DNA of 6,938 nt from Chitinophaga pinensis (GTDB lineage: Bacteria; Bacteroidota; Bacteroidia; UKL13-3). Under the pieces are notes generated by a model that saw only the letters and a program-made list of their open reading frames with translations, was not told where the DNA came from and ran no database searches. Every line of letters begins with the position of its first letter. The stretch's first letter is position 1. Shown here piece after piece: positions 1 through 6,283 of the stretch. The stretch is from the NCBI GenBank assembly GCA_945875195.1, contig CAMCJW010000158.1, positions 1-6,938 of the forward strand, written 5' to 3'. The translations under genes were made by a program, and so were the position numbers.

Positions 1-1
1 G

Positions 2-1123
2 CAACCAAAGAGTGCCAAAGCTGCAATTGATCAGGAGTTAAAAGATTGGGCCGAATTGGGAGTTGAGGGACATTTTGATGGCAAAAATCCTTGGCTATAT
101 TACCACCATTTTTTAACCGAAAAGGCGGCAAAAGTGGTTGGTGCTTTGCCTAGTGAGGTAGTTATTATGAACAACCTTACAGCCAATTTGCATTTAATGA
201 TGGTAAGTTTTTACAAGCCCACCCCTACTCGTTACAAAATAATGATGGAAGTTTCAGCCTTCCCATCAGATATGTATGCTATGGAAACGCAGACAAAGTT
301 TCACGGTTTGAACCCAGACGATGCAATCATAGAATTGAAACCGCGTGAAGGTGAACACACATTTCGCACCGAAGACATTTTGGCTCAAATTGAAACCCAT
401 AAAGACAGCCTAGCTATTGTGATGATAGGTGGTGTAAATTATTATACTGGTCAGGCATTTAACATGCAAGCCATTACAGCCGCAGCGCATGCTGTTGGTG
501 CCATAGCAGGATTTGATTTGGCGCATGCCGCTGGAAATTTGCATTTACAATTACATGATTGGGATGTAGATTTTGCGGTATGGTGTACCTATAAATATTT
601 GAATTCTGGCCCAGGAGGTACCAGCGGTGTATTTGTAAATGAACGCCACGGAAATAAGCCAGAGCTAGTGCGTTTTGCAGGTTGGTGGGGACATGATGAA
701 GCGGAGCGTTTTCAAATGAAGAAAGGCTTTAAACCCATGATAGGCGCAGCTGGTTGGCAGTTGAGTAATGCGCAAATTTTCCCTATGGCCATCCACAAAG
801 CATCCTTAGAAATGTTTGATGAAGCTGGCATAGAAAACCTGCGAAAGAAAAGTGAATTGCTCACAGGCTATTTAGAATTTATTTTAAAAGACTATTCGCA
901 CTATTTAACAGTGATTACGCCAACAGACCCAAAACAAAGAGGTTGTCAGCTGTCAATCATTGTAAAAAGTGATGGTAAAAAATTATTTGATTACCTACAA
1001 ACACAAAACATTTTACCAGATTGGCGCGAACCAGATGTTATCAGAATGAGTCCAGTTCCTATGTATAATTGCTTCGAAGATATTTTCAGGATTGGGGTGG
1101 CTTTGAAGGGGTATTATTTGTAG
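2..1123 (+). CDS. kynU: Kynureninase, 5'-truncated by the window edge
   Basis: Kynureninase (EC 3.7.1.3) is a cytoplasmic PLP enzyme that cleaves L-kynurenine or 3-hydroxykynurenine to anthranilate or 3-hydroxyanthranilate plus L-alanine. The frame is open from base 2, so 373 residues are visible and roughly 50 N-terminal residues are missing compared with bacterial enzymes of about 420. Visible family signatures are the early GVEGHF segment, the MNNLTANLHL cofactor-pocket segment, FDLAHAAGN with the PLP-binding aspartate, and TYKYLNSGPGG, whose lysine (codon 593-595) is the expected Schiff-base residue. GWWGHD, then RKKSELLTGYLE and RGCQLSI near the C terminus, closely resemble the human enzyme as I remember it. 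A TTG at 56 could be read as a start, but family similarity continues upstream of it, so it is internal. The next gene, kmo, makes the preferred 3-hydroxy substrate. The two are separated by 337 bases of repeats, so co-transcription is uncertain. Confidence 0.96.
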   Translation, partial: QPKSAKAAIDQELKDWAELGVEGHFDGKNPWLYYHHFLTEKAAKVVGALPSEVVIMNNLTANLHLMMVSFYKPTPTRYKIMMEVSAFPSDMYAMETQTKFHGLNPDDAIIELKPREGEHTFRTEDILAQIETHKDSLAIVMIGGVNYYTGQAFNMQAITAAAHAVGAIAGFDLAHAAGNLHLQLHDWDVDFAVWCTYKYLNSGPGGTSGVFVNERHGNKPELVRFAGWWGHDEAERFQMKKGFKPMIGAAGWQLSNAQIFPMAIHKASLEMFDEAGIENLRKKSELLTGYLEFILKDYSHYLTVITPTDPKQRGCQLSIIVKSDGKKLFDYLQTQNILPDWREPDVIRMSPVPMYNCFEDIFRIGVALKGYYL

Positions 1124-1130
1124 GAGGGTC

Positions 1131-1180
1131 TTTGGTTGTTAGTCTTTAGTCATTGGTAGTTGGTCGTTAGTTTTTGGTTT
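1131..1180. repeat. Degenerate TTAGTC/TTGGT tandem repeat
   Basis: About 50 bases are built almost only from G and T with recurring short words: GTTAGTC, TTTAGTC, ATTGGTAG, TTGGTC, GTTAGTT, TTTGGTTT. On the minus strand this reads as a chain of ACTAACGACC / AATGACTAAAGACTAAC units. I recall similar low-complexity ACTAAC/GACTAA arrays between genes in many Bacteroidota genomes, but that was not checked here. No function is known to me. The strong strand asymmetry (few C on the + strand) is visible directly. Confidence 0.6.
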
Positions 1181-1200
1181 ATAGAAAGATGATGCTAGCT

Positions 1201-1312
1201 AAACCTGGTCACTGAGCCTGTCGAAGTGGGATACGGGTGATTTGGAATTATTGGTGGGGAGGAAATTAGAATTATCATTGAAGCAGGCTTCGACAGGCTC
1301 AGCCACCGGTTT
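1201..1312. repeat. Long inverted repeat with perfect 15-base cores
   Basis: The left core CTGAGCCTGTCGAAG (1212-1226) is matched exactly by its reverse complement CTTCGACAGGCTCAG (1288-1302). Pairing continues outwards imperfectly: AAACCTGGT at 1201-1209 against ACCGGTTT at 1305-1312, with one bulge and a two-base mismatch next to the core. The arms are separated by about 61 bases. A T-run (1310-1315) overlaps and follows the right arm, so the structure could also end kynU transcription, although the loop is long for a classical intrinsic terminator. The GAGCCTGTCGAAG word is, from memory, a widespread REP-like intergenic repeat in several bacterial phyla. A mobile, REP-like origin is therefore inferred, not shown. 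Confidence 0.75.
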
Positions 1313-1358
1313 TTTGGCAACTGGTCATTTTAAAAGATTTATTTGAATAAGGATAAAA

Positions 1359-1393
1359 AGAAAAGCTAGGTGCCAGAGGCCAGAAGCTTTTCT
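1359..1393. repeat. Short hairpin with GCCAGAG/GCCAGAA tandem in its loop
   Basis: AGAAAAGCT at 1359-1367 pairs perfectly with AGCTTTTCT at 1385-1393, giving a 9-base-pair stem with a 17-base loop. The loop contains two adjacent 7-base units, GCCAGAG (1372-1378) and GCCAGAA (1379-1385). The stem is AT-rich, with only GC steps at its loop end, and is not followed by a clean T-run, so it is a weak terminator candidate. It may be another intergenic repeat remnant. It lies about 70 bases before kmo, upstream of the presumed promoter. Confidence 0.5.
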
Positions 1394-1410
1394 GAAGCCA
1401 CTTTTTCATA

Positions 1411-1438
1411 GTTTTAATGAGAATATCTTATTAATTTG
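1411..1438 (+). promoter_or_regulatory. Possible kmo promoter, Bacteroidota-type
   Basis: GTTTT at 1411-1415 and TTAATTTG at 1431-1438 resemble the Bacteroidota sigma-A pattern (a TTTG-like -33 box and a TAnnTTTG -7 box), with one mismatch in each and suitable spacing. Transcription would start roughly at 1443, leaving a leader of about 18 bases before the kmo ATG. The match is imperfect in an AT-rich region, so this is only a candidate. Confidence 0.25.
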
Positions 1439-1460
1439 CCAACTTTATATTGAAGTACAA

Positions 1461-2795
1461 ATGGCTGAGAAAATTAACATCGTTGGCGGTGGATTGAGCG
1501 GAACTTTAATGGCTATTTATCTAGCTAAACGTGGGTTTGATATTAATTTATTTGAGCGCAGACCAGATATGCGTAAAAACAAAATGAGTGCTGGGAGGTC
1601 TATTAATTTGGCGCTTTCTACACGCGGTTTACATGCACTAGAAAAAGTGGGCTTGGATCAGGAGATATTGGCAGATGCCATTCCTATGACAGGCAGGATG
1701 ATGCATAGCAAAACAGGCGAATTGAATTATCAGCCATACGGAAAAGATGGGCAGGCTATCAACTCTGTTTCTAGAGGCAGGCTCAATATTAGGTTATTGG
1801 AATTGGCCGATGAATTTGAAAATATTACTTTACATTTTAACACCAAATGTGTTGATTTAAATGTTGAAGCTGGTAGCGCCACCTTTGAAATGGAAGATGG
1901 CTCGAACCAATCATTTACGGCAGATAGAATTATAGGAACAGATGGCGCTTTTGCCGCAACCCGCGCACGCATGCAGATGGGCGATAGGTTTGATTACCAT
2001 CAATTTTATTTACAGGTAGGCTATAAAGAACTAGAAATACCTGCAGGTGCTATGGGCGAATTTAAGATGGAAAAAAATGCCTTGCACATTTGGCCTCGTG
2101 GTGCATTTATGATGATTGCCTTGCCAAATCCTTCTGGTGATTTTACCTGTACCTTGTTTGTTCCTTTTGAAGGCGAAAAAAGTTTTAACGCTATTGAAAC
2201 CCGCGAAGACGTGGAGAAATTCTTTGCTGAAGAGTTTCCAGATGCTTTGCCAATGATGCCCACTTTGTTAGATGATTATTTTAAAAATCCTACTGCAAGT
2301 TTGGTTACGGTGCGCTGCTACCCGTGGGTAAAGAAAGATAAGTTGGCTTTGATGGGCGATGCAGCACACGCGATTGTTCCATTTTATGGTCAGGGTATGA
2401 ACTGTAGTTTTGAAGATGTGGTGGTAATGGATGAATGTATTGAGAAATATGGTTCTGATTGGAACAAAATATTTGATGAATACCAAAAACTCCGTAAACC
2501 CAATGCCGACGCTATTTCACAGCTAGCCATACAAAACTATACCGAGATGGCTGAGAAGGTGGGCGACCAGCATTTTATGCATAAAAAGCACATTGAACAT
2601 GATTTGAGCAATTTGTATCCAGATAAATTTAAATCGCAATATGAACTCACTACTTTTAGCTTAAGTCCTTACAAGTATGCCTTGGATCAAGGTGTTAAAA
2701 ACGACCAATTATTAGAGAAAATAATTGCTGATAAAACAGAAGATAGGATAAATGACCCTGAATACATGGCAGGACTTTGGCATTTATTGGCCTAA
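1461..2795 (+). CDS. kmo: Kynurenine 3-monooxygenase (FAD-dependent)
   Basis: This 444-residue protein is the NADPH- and FAD-dependent enzyme (EC 1.14.13.9) that hydroxylates L-kynurenine to 3-hydroxykynurenine. The N-terminal Rossmann dinucleotide motif GGGLSG is at residues 9-14, with the ribose-binding acidic residue E32 in FERRPD. GRSINLALS (45-53) follows. R78 and Y92 have the same 14-residue spacing as the substrate-carboxylate residues of known KMOs (R85/Y99 in human). HIWPRGAFMMIALPN is a family signature, and the second FAD motif GDAAHAIVPFYGQGMN begins at G299-D300. The protein ends without the membrane-anchoring C-terminal extension of the eukaryotic enzyme, so it should be soluble, as in bacteria. 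The ATG start lies directly before the beta strand of the FAD motif; there is no Shine-Dalgarno sequence, which is usual in this phylum. With kynU upstream it makes 3-hydroxyanthranilate from kynurenine. Confidence 0.97.
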   Translation: MAEKINIVGGGLSGTLMAIYLAKRGFDINLFERRPDMRKNKMSAGRSINLALSTRGLHALEKVGLDQEILADAIPMTGRMMHSKTGELNYQPYGKDGQAINSVSRGRLNIRLLELADEFENITLHFNTKCVDLNVEAGSATFEMEDGSNQSFTADRIIGTDGAFAATRARMQMGDRFDYHQFYLQVGYKELEIPAGAMGEFKMEKNALHIWPRGAFMMIALPNPSGDFTCTLFVPFEGEKSFNAIETREDVEKFFAEEFPDALPMMPTLLDDYFKNPTASLVTVRCYPWVKKDKLALMGDAAHAIVPFYGQGMNCSFEDVVVMDECIEKYGSDWNKIFDEYQKLRKPNADAISQLAIQNYTEMAEKVGDQHFMHKKHIEHDLSNLYPDKFKSQYELTTFSLSPYKYALDQGVKNDQLLEKIIADKTEDRINDPEYMAGLWHLLA

Positions 2796-2832
2796 TTATT
2801 TATATTGCTTTAAAATTCAGAAAACGCACTTT

Positions 2833-3717
2833 ATGAAAAAATTTCTTTTATTAACTTTAACAATTTTATCAGTATCATTTTTAGGTTCAGCCCAAACAAA
2901 AAAGCCTGCAACAACTAAAAAACCTGAGCCAAAACATACCACTGTTTCAAAACCAAAAGATACAAAACCTAAGGGACAAAGGGTAGAAATATCAACTGAT
3001 TTTGGGGTGATGATTGTTAGATTGTATGATGAAACGCCCTTGCACCGTGATAATTTTATTAAATTGGTGAAACAAGGATTTTATGATAGTTTGATGTTTC
3101 ATCGAGTGATAAAATCGTTTATGATTCAAGGGGGCGATCCAACTTCGAAACATGCAGATTCAAACGCCATGCTTGGCGCGGGCGATATTGGGTATAAAAT
3201 TCCTGCTGAATTTAATCCTATTTTATACCATAAAAGAGGTGCCCTTGCAGCAGCGCGGGATAACAATCCTCAGCAAATGAGCAGCGGTTGTCAGTTTTAC
3301 ATTGTACAGGGCAAAACATATACCATGCAAGAATTGGAGCAAATTATTAATTCCAGAAACATGAGCCGCAAGCAAGAAATTTTATACTCTTGTTATCAAT
3401 CAGATACTGTGCAGGCAGCAATAAGTGCCTTACAAAACAGTGGTGATAAAGAATTAGTGAGGCAATATATGGAAAAGCTGCAGGTGGTGGCAGATGATGC
3501 TTACAAATCAAAATATCCGAACGCCGAAAAAATTAATAATGATCAAATATTGACCTATAACCAATTTGGCGGTACGCCTCATTTAGATGGCGCCTATACT
3601 GTTTTTGGAGAGATAGAAGGAGGCTGGGAAGTTTTGGATAAAATTGCCAACTCCCCAACCAGACCCGGCGATAGACCTGTGGAAGATATACGTATGAAAA
3701 TGCGTTTAATCAAGTGA
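2833..3717 (+). CDS. Exported cyclophilin-type peptidylprolyl isomerase with large insert
   Basis: This 294-residue protein belongs to the cyclophilin family, which catalyses cis-trans isomerisation of X-Pro bonds (EC 5.2.1.8). Residues 1-20 form a signal peptide (MKKF, hydrophobic core, GSA before Q21), so it acts in the periplasm. Residues 21-49 are a Lys/Pro/Thr-rich linker. The domain starts at V51. It contains FHRVIKSFMIQGGDP with the catalytic arginine R91 and pocket residues F96, M97 and Q99, then CQFYIVQG (Q154, F155), and closes with LDGAYTVFGEI. Tyr255 sits where human CypA has His126, and His250 where it has Trp121, changes common in bacterial forms. About 85 polar, probably helical residues (161-245) are inserted between these last two motifs. 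An upstream in-frame ATG at 2752 lies inside kmo and would put 27 residues before the signal peptide, so 2833 is preferred. The gene is 37 bases after kmo and its stop overlaps the next gene. Confidence 0.93.
   Translation: MKKFLLLTLTILSVSFLGSAQTKKPATTKKPEPKHTTVSKPKDTKPKGQRVEISTDFGVMIVRLYDETPLHRDNFIKLVKQGFYDSLMFHRVIKSFMIQGGDPTSKHADSNAMLGAGDIGYKIPAEFNPILYHKRGALAAARDNNPQQMSSGCQFYIVQGKTYTMQELEQIINSRNMSRKQEILYSCYQSDTVQAAISALQNSGDKELVRQYMEKLQVVADDAYKSKYPNAEKINNDQILTYNQFGGTPHLDGAYTVFGEIEGGWEVLDKIANSPTRPGDRPVEDIRMKMRLIK
3714..3717 (+). promoter_or_regulatory. GTGA stop-start overlap coupling PPIase and DUF5686 genes
   Basis: The four bases GTGA hold the GTG start of the DUF5686 gene (3714-3716) and the TGA stop of the cyclophilin (3715-3717). 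Such overlaps usually mean that ribosomes finishing the first gene re-initiate on the second. No other plausible start lies near: translation from this GTG gives a complete signal peptide, and the next in-frame ATG is deep inside the protein. Confidence 0.65.
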
Positions 3718-6221
3718 GACTTCTCCTTTTCATTTTTATACTAATTGGTTTCAATGGTTTTGCTCAAAACGAAACTATTGTAATTGGCAAGGTTCAAGAT
3801 CGCCATAACAAAGAAGCATTGCCGTTTGTGAGTTTGGGGTTTAAAGGTATACCTGGAGGATCTACTACAGATTTTGAGGGTAGGTTTAAGTTAAAAACAT
3901 TACAAAAAGCAGATTCTCTCATTGTCACTTATGTTGGCTATAAAAGGTACGCCGTAAAAATAAAGCAAGGTGTTAGTCAAACGGTCTTGGTTGAATTAGA
4001 TGAAGCTACCCAAGAGATGAACGAGGCTATCATCACTCCGGGATTAAATCCAGCGTGGCGAATTGTTGATGGAGCAAGAGAAAGAAAAAAAATTGTTAAT
4101 CAAGATGAGATAAGCAGTTACCAGTACAACTCTTATAGCAAAATTGACATTTCGCTTTCAAATATTTCTGATGAAATGAAAAATTCGAAGGTGTTTAGAC
4201 CAATGAGATCATTGTTTGATACCATTCACCAAATGACCAATGAAGAAGGCAAACACATACTACCTGTATTTGTAAGCGAAACCTATTCTAAATACTACTA
4301 TTTAAAGAGTATTGGAAAGGGTAAAGAAATTGTTGAAGGAAGTAAATATTCTGGAATTGGCATTGAGGCAAATTCGTATTTAACAGATTTAATGGGAGGC
4401 CAATTGCATCATTATAATTTTAGCAATAATTTTATTACCATATTAAACAAAGATTTTGTTTCACCTATAGCTGATGAAGGCCATTATTATTACGTTTATA
4501 CCCTTTTGGATTCTATGGACATTGATGGGCTAAAGTGTTATAAGATTCAATTGAATTTGAAAAGAAAACAAGACTTGGGTTTTGAAGGATATATTTGGAT
4601 TAGCGATAGCACATTTGCCCTAAAAAGGTTAATTCTTGAAGTGGGGAAAGCTGCCAATGTTAACTTCATTAATCGCATTAAAATTCAGCAAGAGTTATTA
4701 CCTACAAAAGAAACACCTTGGATCACATCTAAAAGCAGGATAATTTTTGACATTGCTAGGATGCAAAAAAAAGGAAGTGGGATGGTTGCAGGTTTTTATA
4801 ATGCCTACACCGGTATTGAAACAGGCATTGGAATTAACAAAGATTTTTTTGATTACCCTGTTGTAACCAATGAAGATGCTGGTATAAAAGACAGTAACTA
4901 TTGGGTGGAAAAAAGAACTGAACCACTATCTTCCATTGAAAAGGAAATGATCAGCAAGGTAGACTCGGTAAACGACTTACCTATAGTAAAAACATACATT
5001 GATTTGGTTCAAACCGTTTTGCAAGGATATAAAAGAATAGGCAAACTAGATTGGGGACCCTATATGAACGTGGTTGCCTATAACAATGTAGAAGGAGTTA
5101 GGTTTAGGTTAGGGTTTAAAACAAACTATGATTTTAGTGAAAAACTAGTATTGAAAACCTATTTGGCCTATGGGTTGCAGGACGAAAAATTTAAATACAG
5201 CTTAGGTGGTGATTATATTTTTGACTCAAGAAGGTGGACCGTTGCTTCGGCCAGATACCGTAAAGATTATGACATTTTAGGTATAACAAATTCACCAATT
5301 ACTTATGCCTTGAGTTCAGGTTTTTTTCAGTTCGCTAACTTTTTCTCAACCAATGTTAGGATCAACCAAACAGAAGAGGTAAACTTAAGTTTTACCCAAA
5401 CTTTTTCGAGCAATTGGACAGTGAAATTTTTATACGACAACAGCATTTTTACACCTAAAGGGAATTTTATTTTTTCTTATATTACTAATCCAACAGCAAG
5501 CCCAGCTGATCAAGTTTTGGCAGGTGAGTTTAGAACAAGCCAGGTTGGCATAGAAGGAAGATGGGCTTATAAGGAGGTGATGATTTCGAGAGGGCACGAT
5601 AGATTTATGGTTGAAAGAGCGAAGTGGCCTGTTGTTATCGCTAGCTATTACAGAGGCGTTGATGGTTTGTTGGGTGGGCAATTTAATTACGATAAATTTA
5701 ATTTAATCATATCGCACCACATGAATACTTCGGTATTGGGAACGGCAGATTGGTACATTTACATGGGCAAAATATTTGGTAAATTGCCTTACCCATTGCT
5801 AGATGTAGCCCGTGGCAATGAAAGTTCAATTTATAGCGATTACAATTATAACCTGATGAATTTTTATGAGTTTGTAAGTGATGAATTTATACATGCTAGC
5901 TATACTCAAAGATTTGAGGGTGTAATTTTTAATAAAATTCCCTATATAGATAAACTAAAGTTGAGAAACTATTTTGTAGTAAAAGCTGCTTATGGGCAAA
6001 TGAGTAATGAGAATAAAAGTTTAATGCCCTTGGCAGATGATCAAGGAAGAACCTTATCAACCATTAACACTTTTGCCAAAGAACCTTATGTTGAAATTGG
6101 GTATGGTGTAGAAAATATTTTTAAAATTGGCACATTAGGATTATCACATAGACTCAATTACAGAGATCTGCCAGGAGCCAGGCTATTTGGTGTGAATATT
6201 GGATTTAGGGTGCAATTTTAA
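3714..6221 (+). CDS. DUF5686 / carboxypeptidase-regulatory-like outer-membrane protein
   Basis: This is an 835-residue exported protein of unknown function. Residues 1-17 are a signal peptide (MRLLLFIFILIGFNGFA). Residues about 21-98 form a CarboxypepD_reg-like beta-sandwich of the kind that heads SusC-type receptors: GKVQDRHNKEALPFVSL, then GGSTTDFEGRF (48-58) and LIVTYVGYKRY. From about residue 110, NPAWRIVDGARERKK and SSYQYNSYSKID are typical of the DUF5686 family. The second half (roughly 440-835) is rich in alternating aromatic and polar strands and ends in GVNIGFRVQF, with the terminal Phe expected of an outer-membrane beta-barrel. No TonB-receptor plug domain is evident between the head domain and the barrel, so it is probably not a classical TonB-dependent transporter. 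The GTG start is chosen because it gives an intact signal peptide; it overlaps the PPIase stop. The length is close to what I would expect for the family. Substrate and partners cannot be told from sequence. Confidence 0.88.
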   Translation: MRLLLFIFILIGFNGFAQNETIVIGKVQDRHNKEALPFVSLGFKGIPGGSTTDFEGRFKLKTLQKADSLIVTYVGYKRYAVKIKQGVSQTVLVELDEATQEMNEAIITPGLNPAWRIVDGARERKKIVNQDEISSYQYNSYSKIDISLSNISDEMKNSKVFRPMRSLFDTIHQMTNEEGKHILPVFVSETYSKYYYLKSIGKGKEIVEGSKYSGIGIEANSYLTDLMGGQLHHYNFSNNFITILNKDFVSPIADEGHYYYVYTLLDSMDIDGLKCYKIQLNLKRKQDLGFEGYIWISDSTFALKRLILEVGKAANVNFINRIKIQQELLPTKETPWITSKSRIIFDIARMQKKGSGMVAGFYNAYTGIETGIGINKDFFDYPVVTNEDAGIKDSNYWVEKRTEPLSSIEKEMISKVDSVNDLPIVKTYIDLVQTVLQGYKRIGKLDWGPYMNVVAYNNVEGVRFRLGFKTNYDFSEKLVLKTYLAYGLQDEKFKYSLGGDYIFDSRRWTVASARYRKDYDILGITNSPITYALSSGFFQFANFFSTNVRINQTEEVNLSFTQTFSSNWTVKFLYDNSIFTPKGNFIFSYITNPTASPADQVLAGEFRTSQVGIEGRWAYKEVMISRGHDRFMVERAKWPVVIASYYRGVDGLLGGQFNYDKFNLIISHHMNTSVLGTADWYIYMGKIFGKLPYPLLDVARGNESSIYSDYNYNLMNFYEFVSDEFIHASYTQRFEGVIFNKIPYIDKLKLRNYFVVKAAYGQMSNENKSLMPLADDQGRTLSTINTFAKEPYVEIGYGVENIFKIGTLGLSHRLNYRDLPGARLFGVNIGFRVQF

Positions 6222-6258
6222 TACCCAACAAAAAGTACAGGAATAGCAGAGAAAAAGT

Positions 6259-6266
6259 TATTTTTG
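6259..6266 (+). promoter_or_regulatory. Possible menD promoter -7 box
   Basis: TATTTTTG matches the Bacteroidota -7 consensus TAnnTTTG exactly and lies in the 62-base spacer after the DUF5686 gene. No convincing TTTG-type -33 box is found about 19 bases upstream. If used, transcription would start near 6272 and give a very short leader before the TTG at 6284. The short AT-rich motif could occur by chance. Confidence 0.3.
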
Positions 6267-6283
6267 GATCAAACATAAGCGCT

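Larger units (their letters stand above)
1124..1460. other. Repeat-filled intergenic region between kynU and kmo
   Basis: This 337-base stretch has no open frame resembling a gene on either strand. It carries three separate repetitive structures, listed individually: a degenerate TTAGTC-type tandem just after the kynU stop, a long inverted repeat in the middle, and a short hairpin nearer kmo. The last 70 or so bases are AT-rich and presumably hold the kmo promoter. It is much longer than the other gaps in the window (37 and 62 bases, and one overlap), which suggests it grew by repeat insertion. Confidence 0.8.

Noticed and set aside
56..58. TTG as the start of kynU
   Set aside because: Kynureninase-like sequence continues upstream to the window edge, so the gene is simply truncated.
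1730..2486. Three open frames of 72-80 codons on the minus strand inside kmo
   Set aside because: They lie fully opposite a well-conserved gene, have no recognisable domain and look like shadow frames.
1461..2557. ATGGCTGAGA repeated at the kmo start (1461) and inside kmo (about 2547), both encoding MAE
   Set aside because: It is a short match in common codons, with no surrounding similarity; chance is enough.
2752..2832. Upstream in-frame ATG for the cyclophilin gene, adding 27 residues and overlapping kmo
   Set aside because: The extension would place a non-signal segment before a textbook signal peptide beginning at 2833.
2796..2832. Promoter or terminator between kmo and the cyclophilin gene
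   Set aside because: The 37 AT-rich bases show neither a hairpin nor a good TAnnTTTG box.
3691..3720. Possible frameshift fusing the cyclophilin and DUF5686 genes, since MRLIK and MRLLLF look alike
   Set aside because: The cyclophilin is complete at its C terminus and the next protein has its own signal peptide, so two separate genes fit better.
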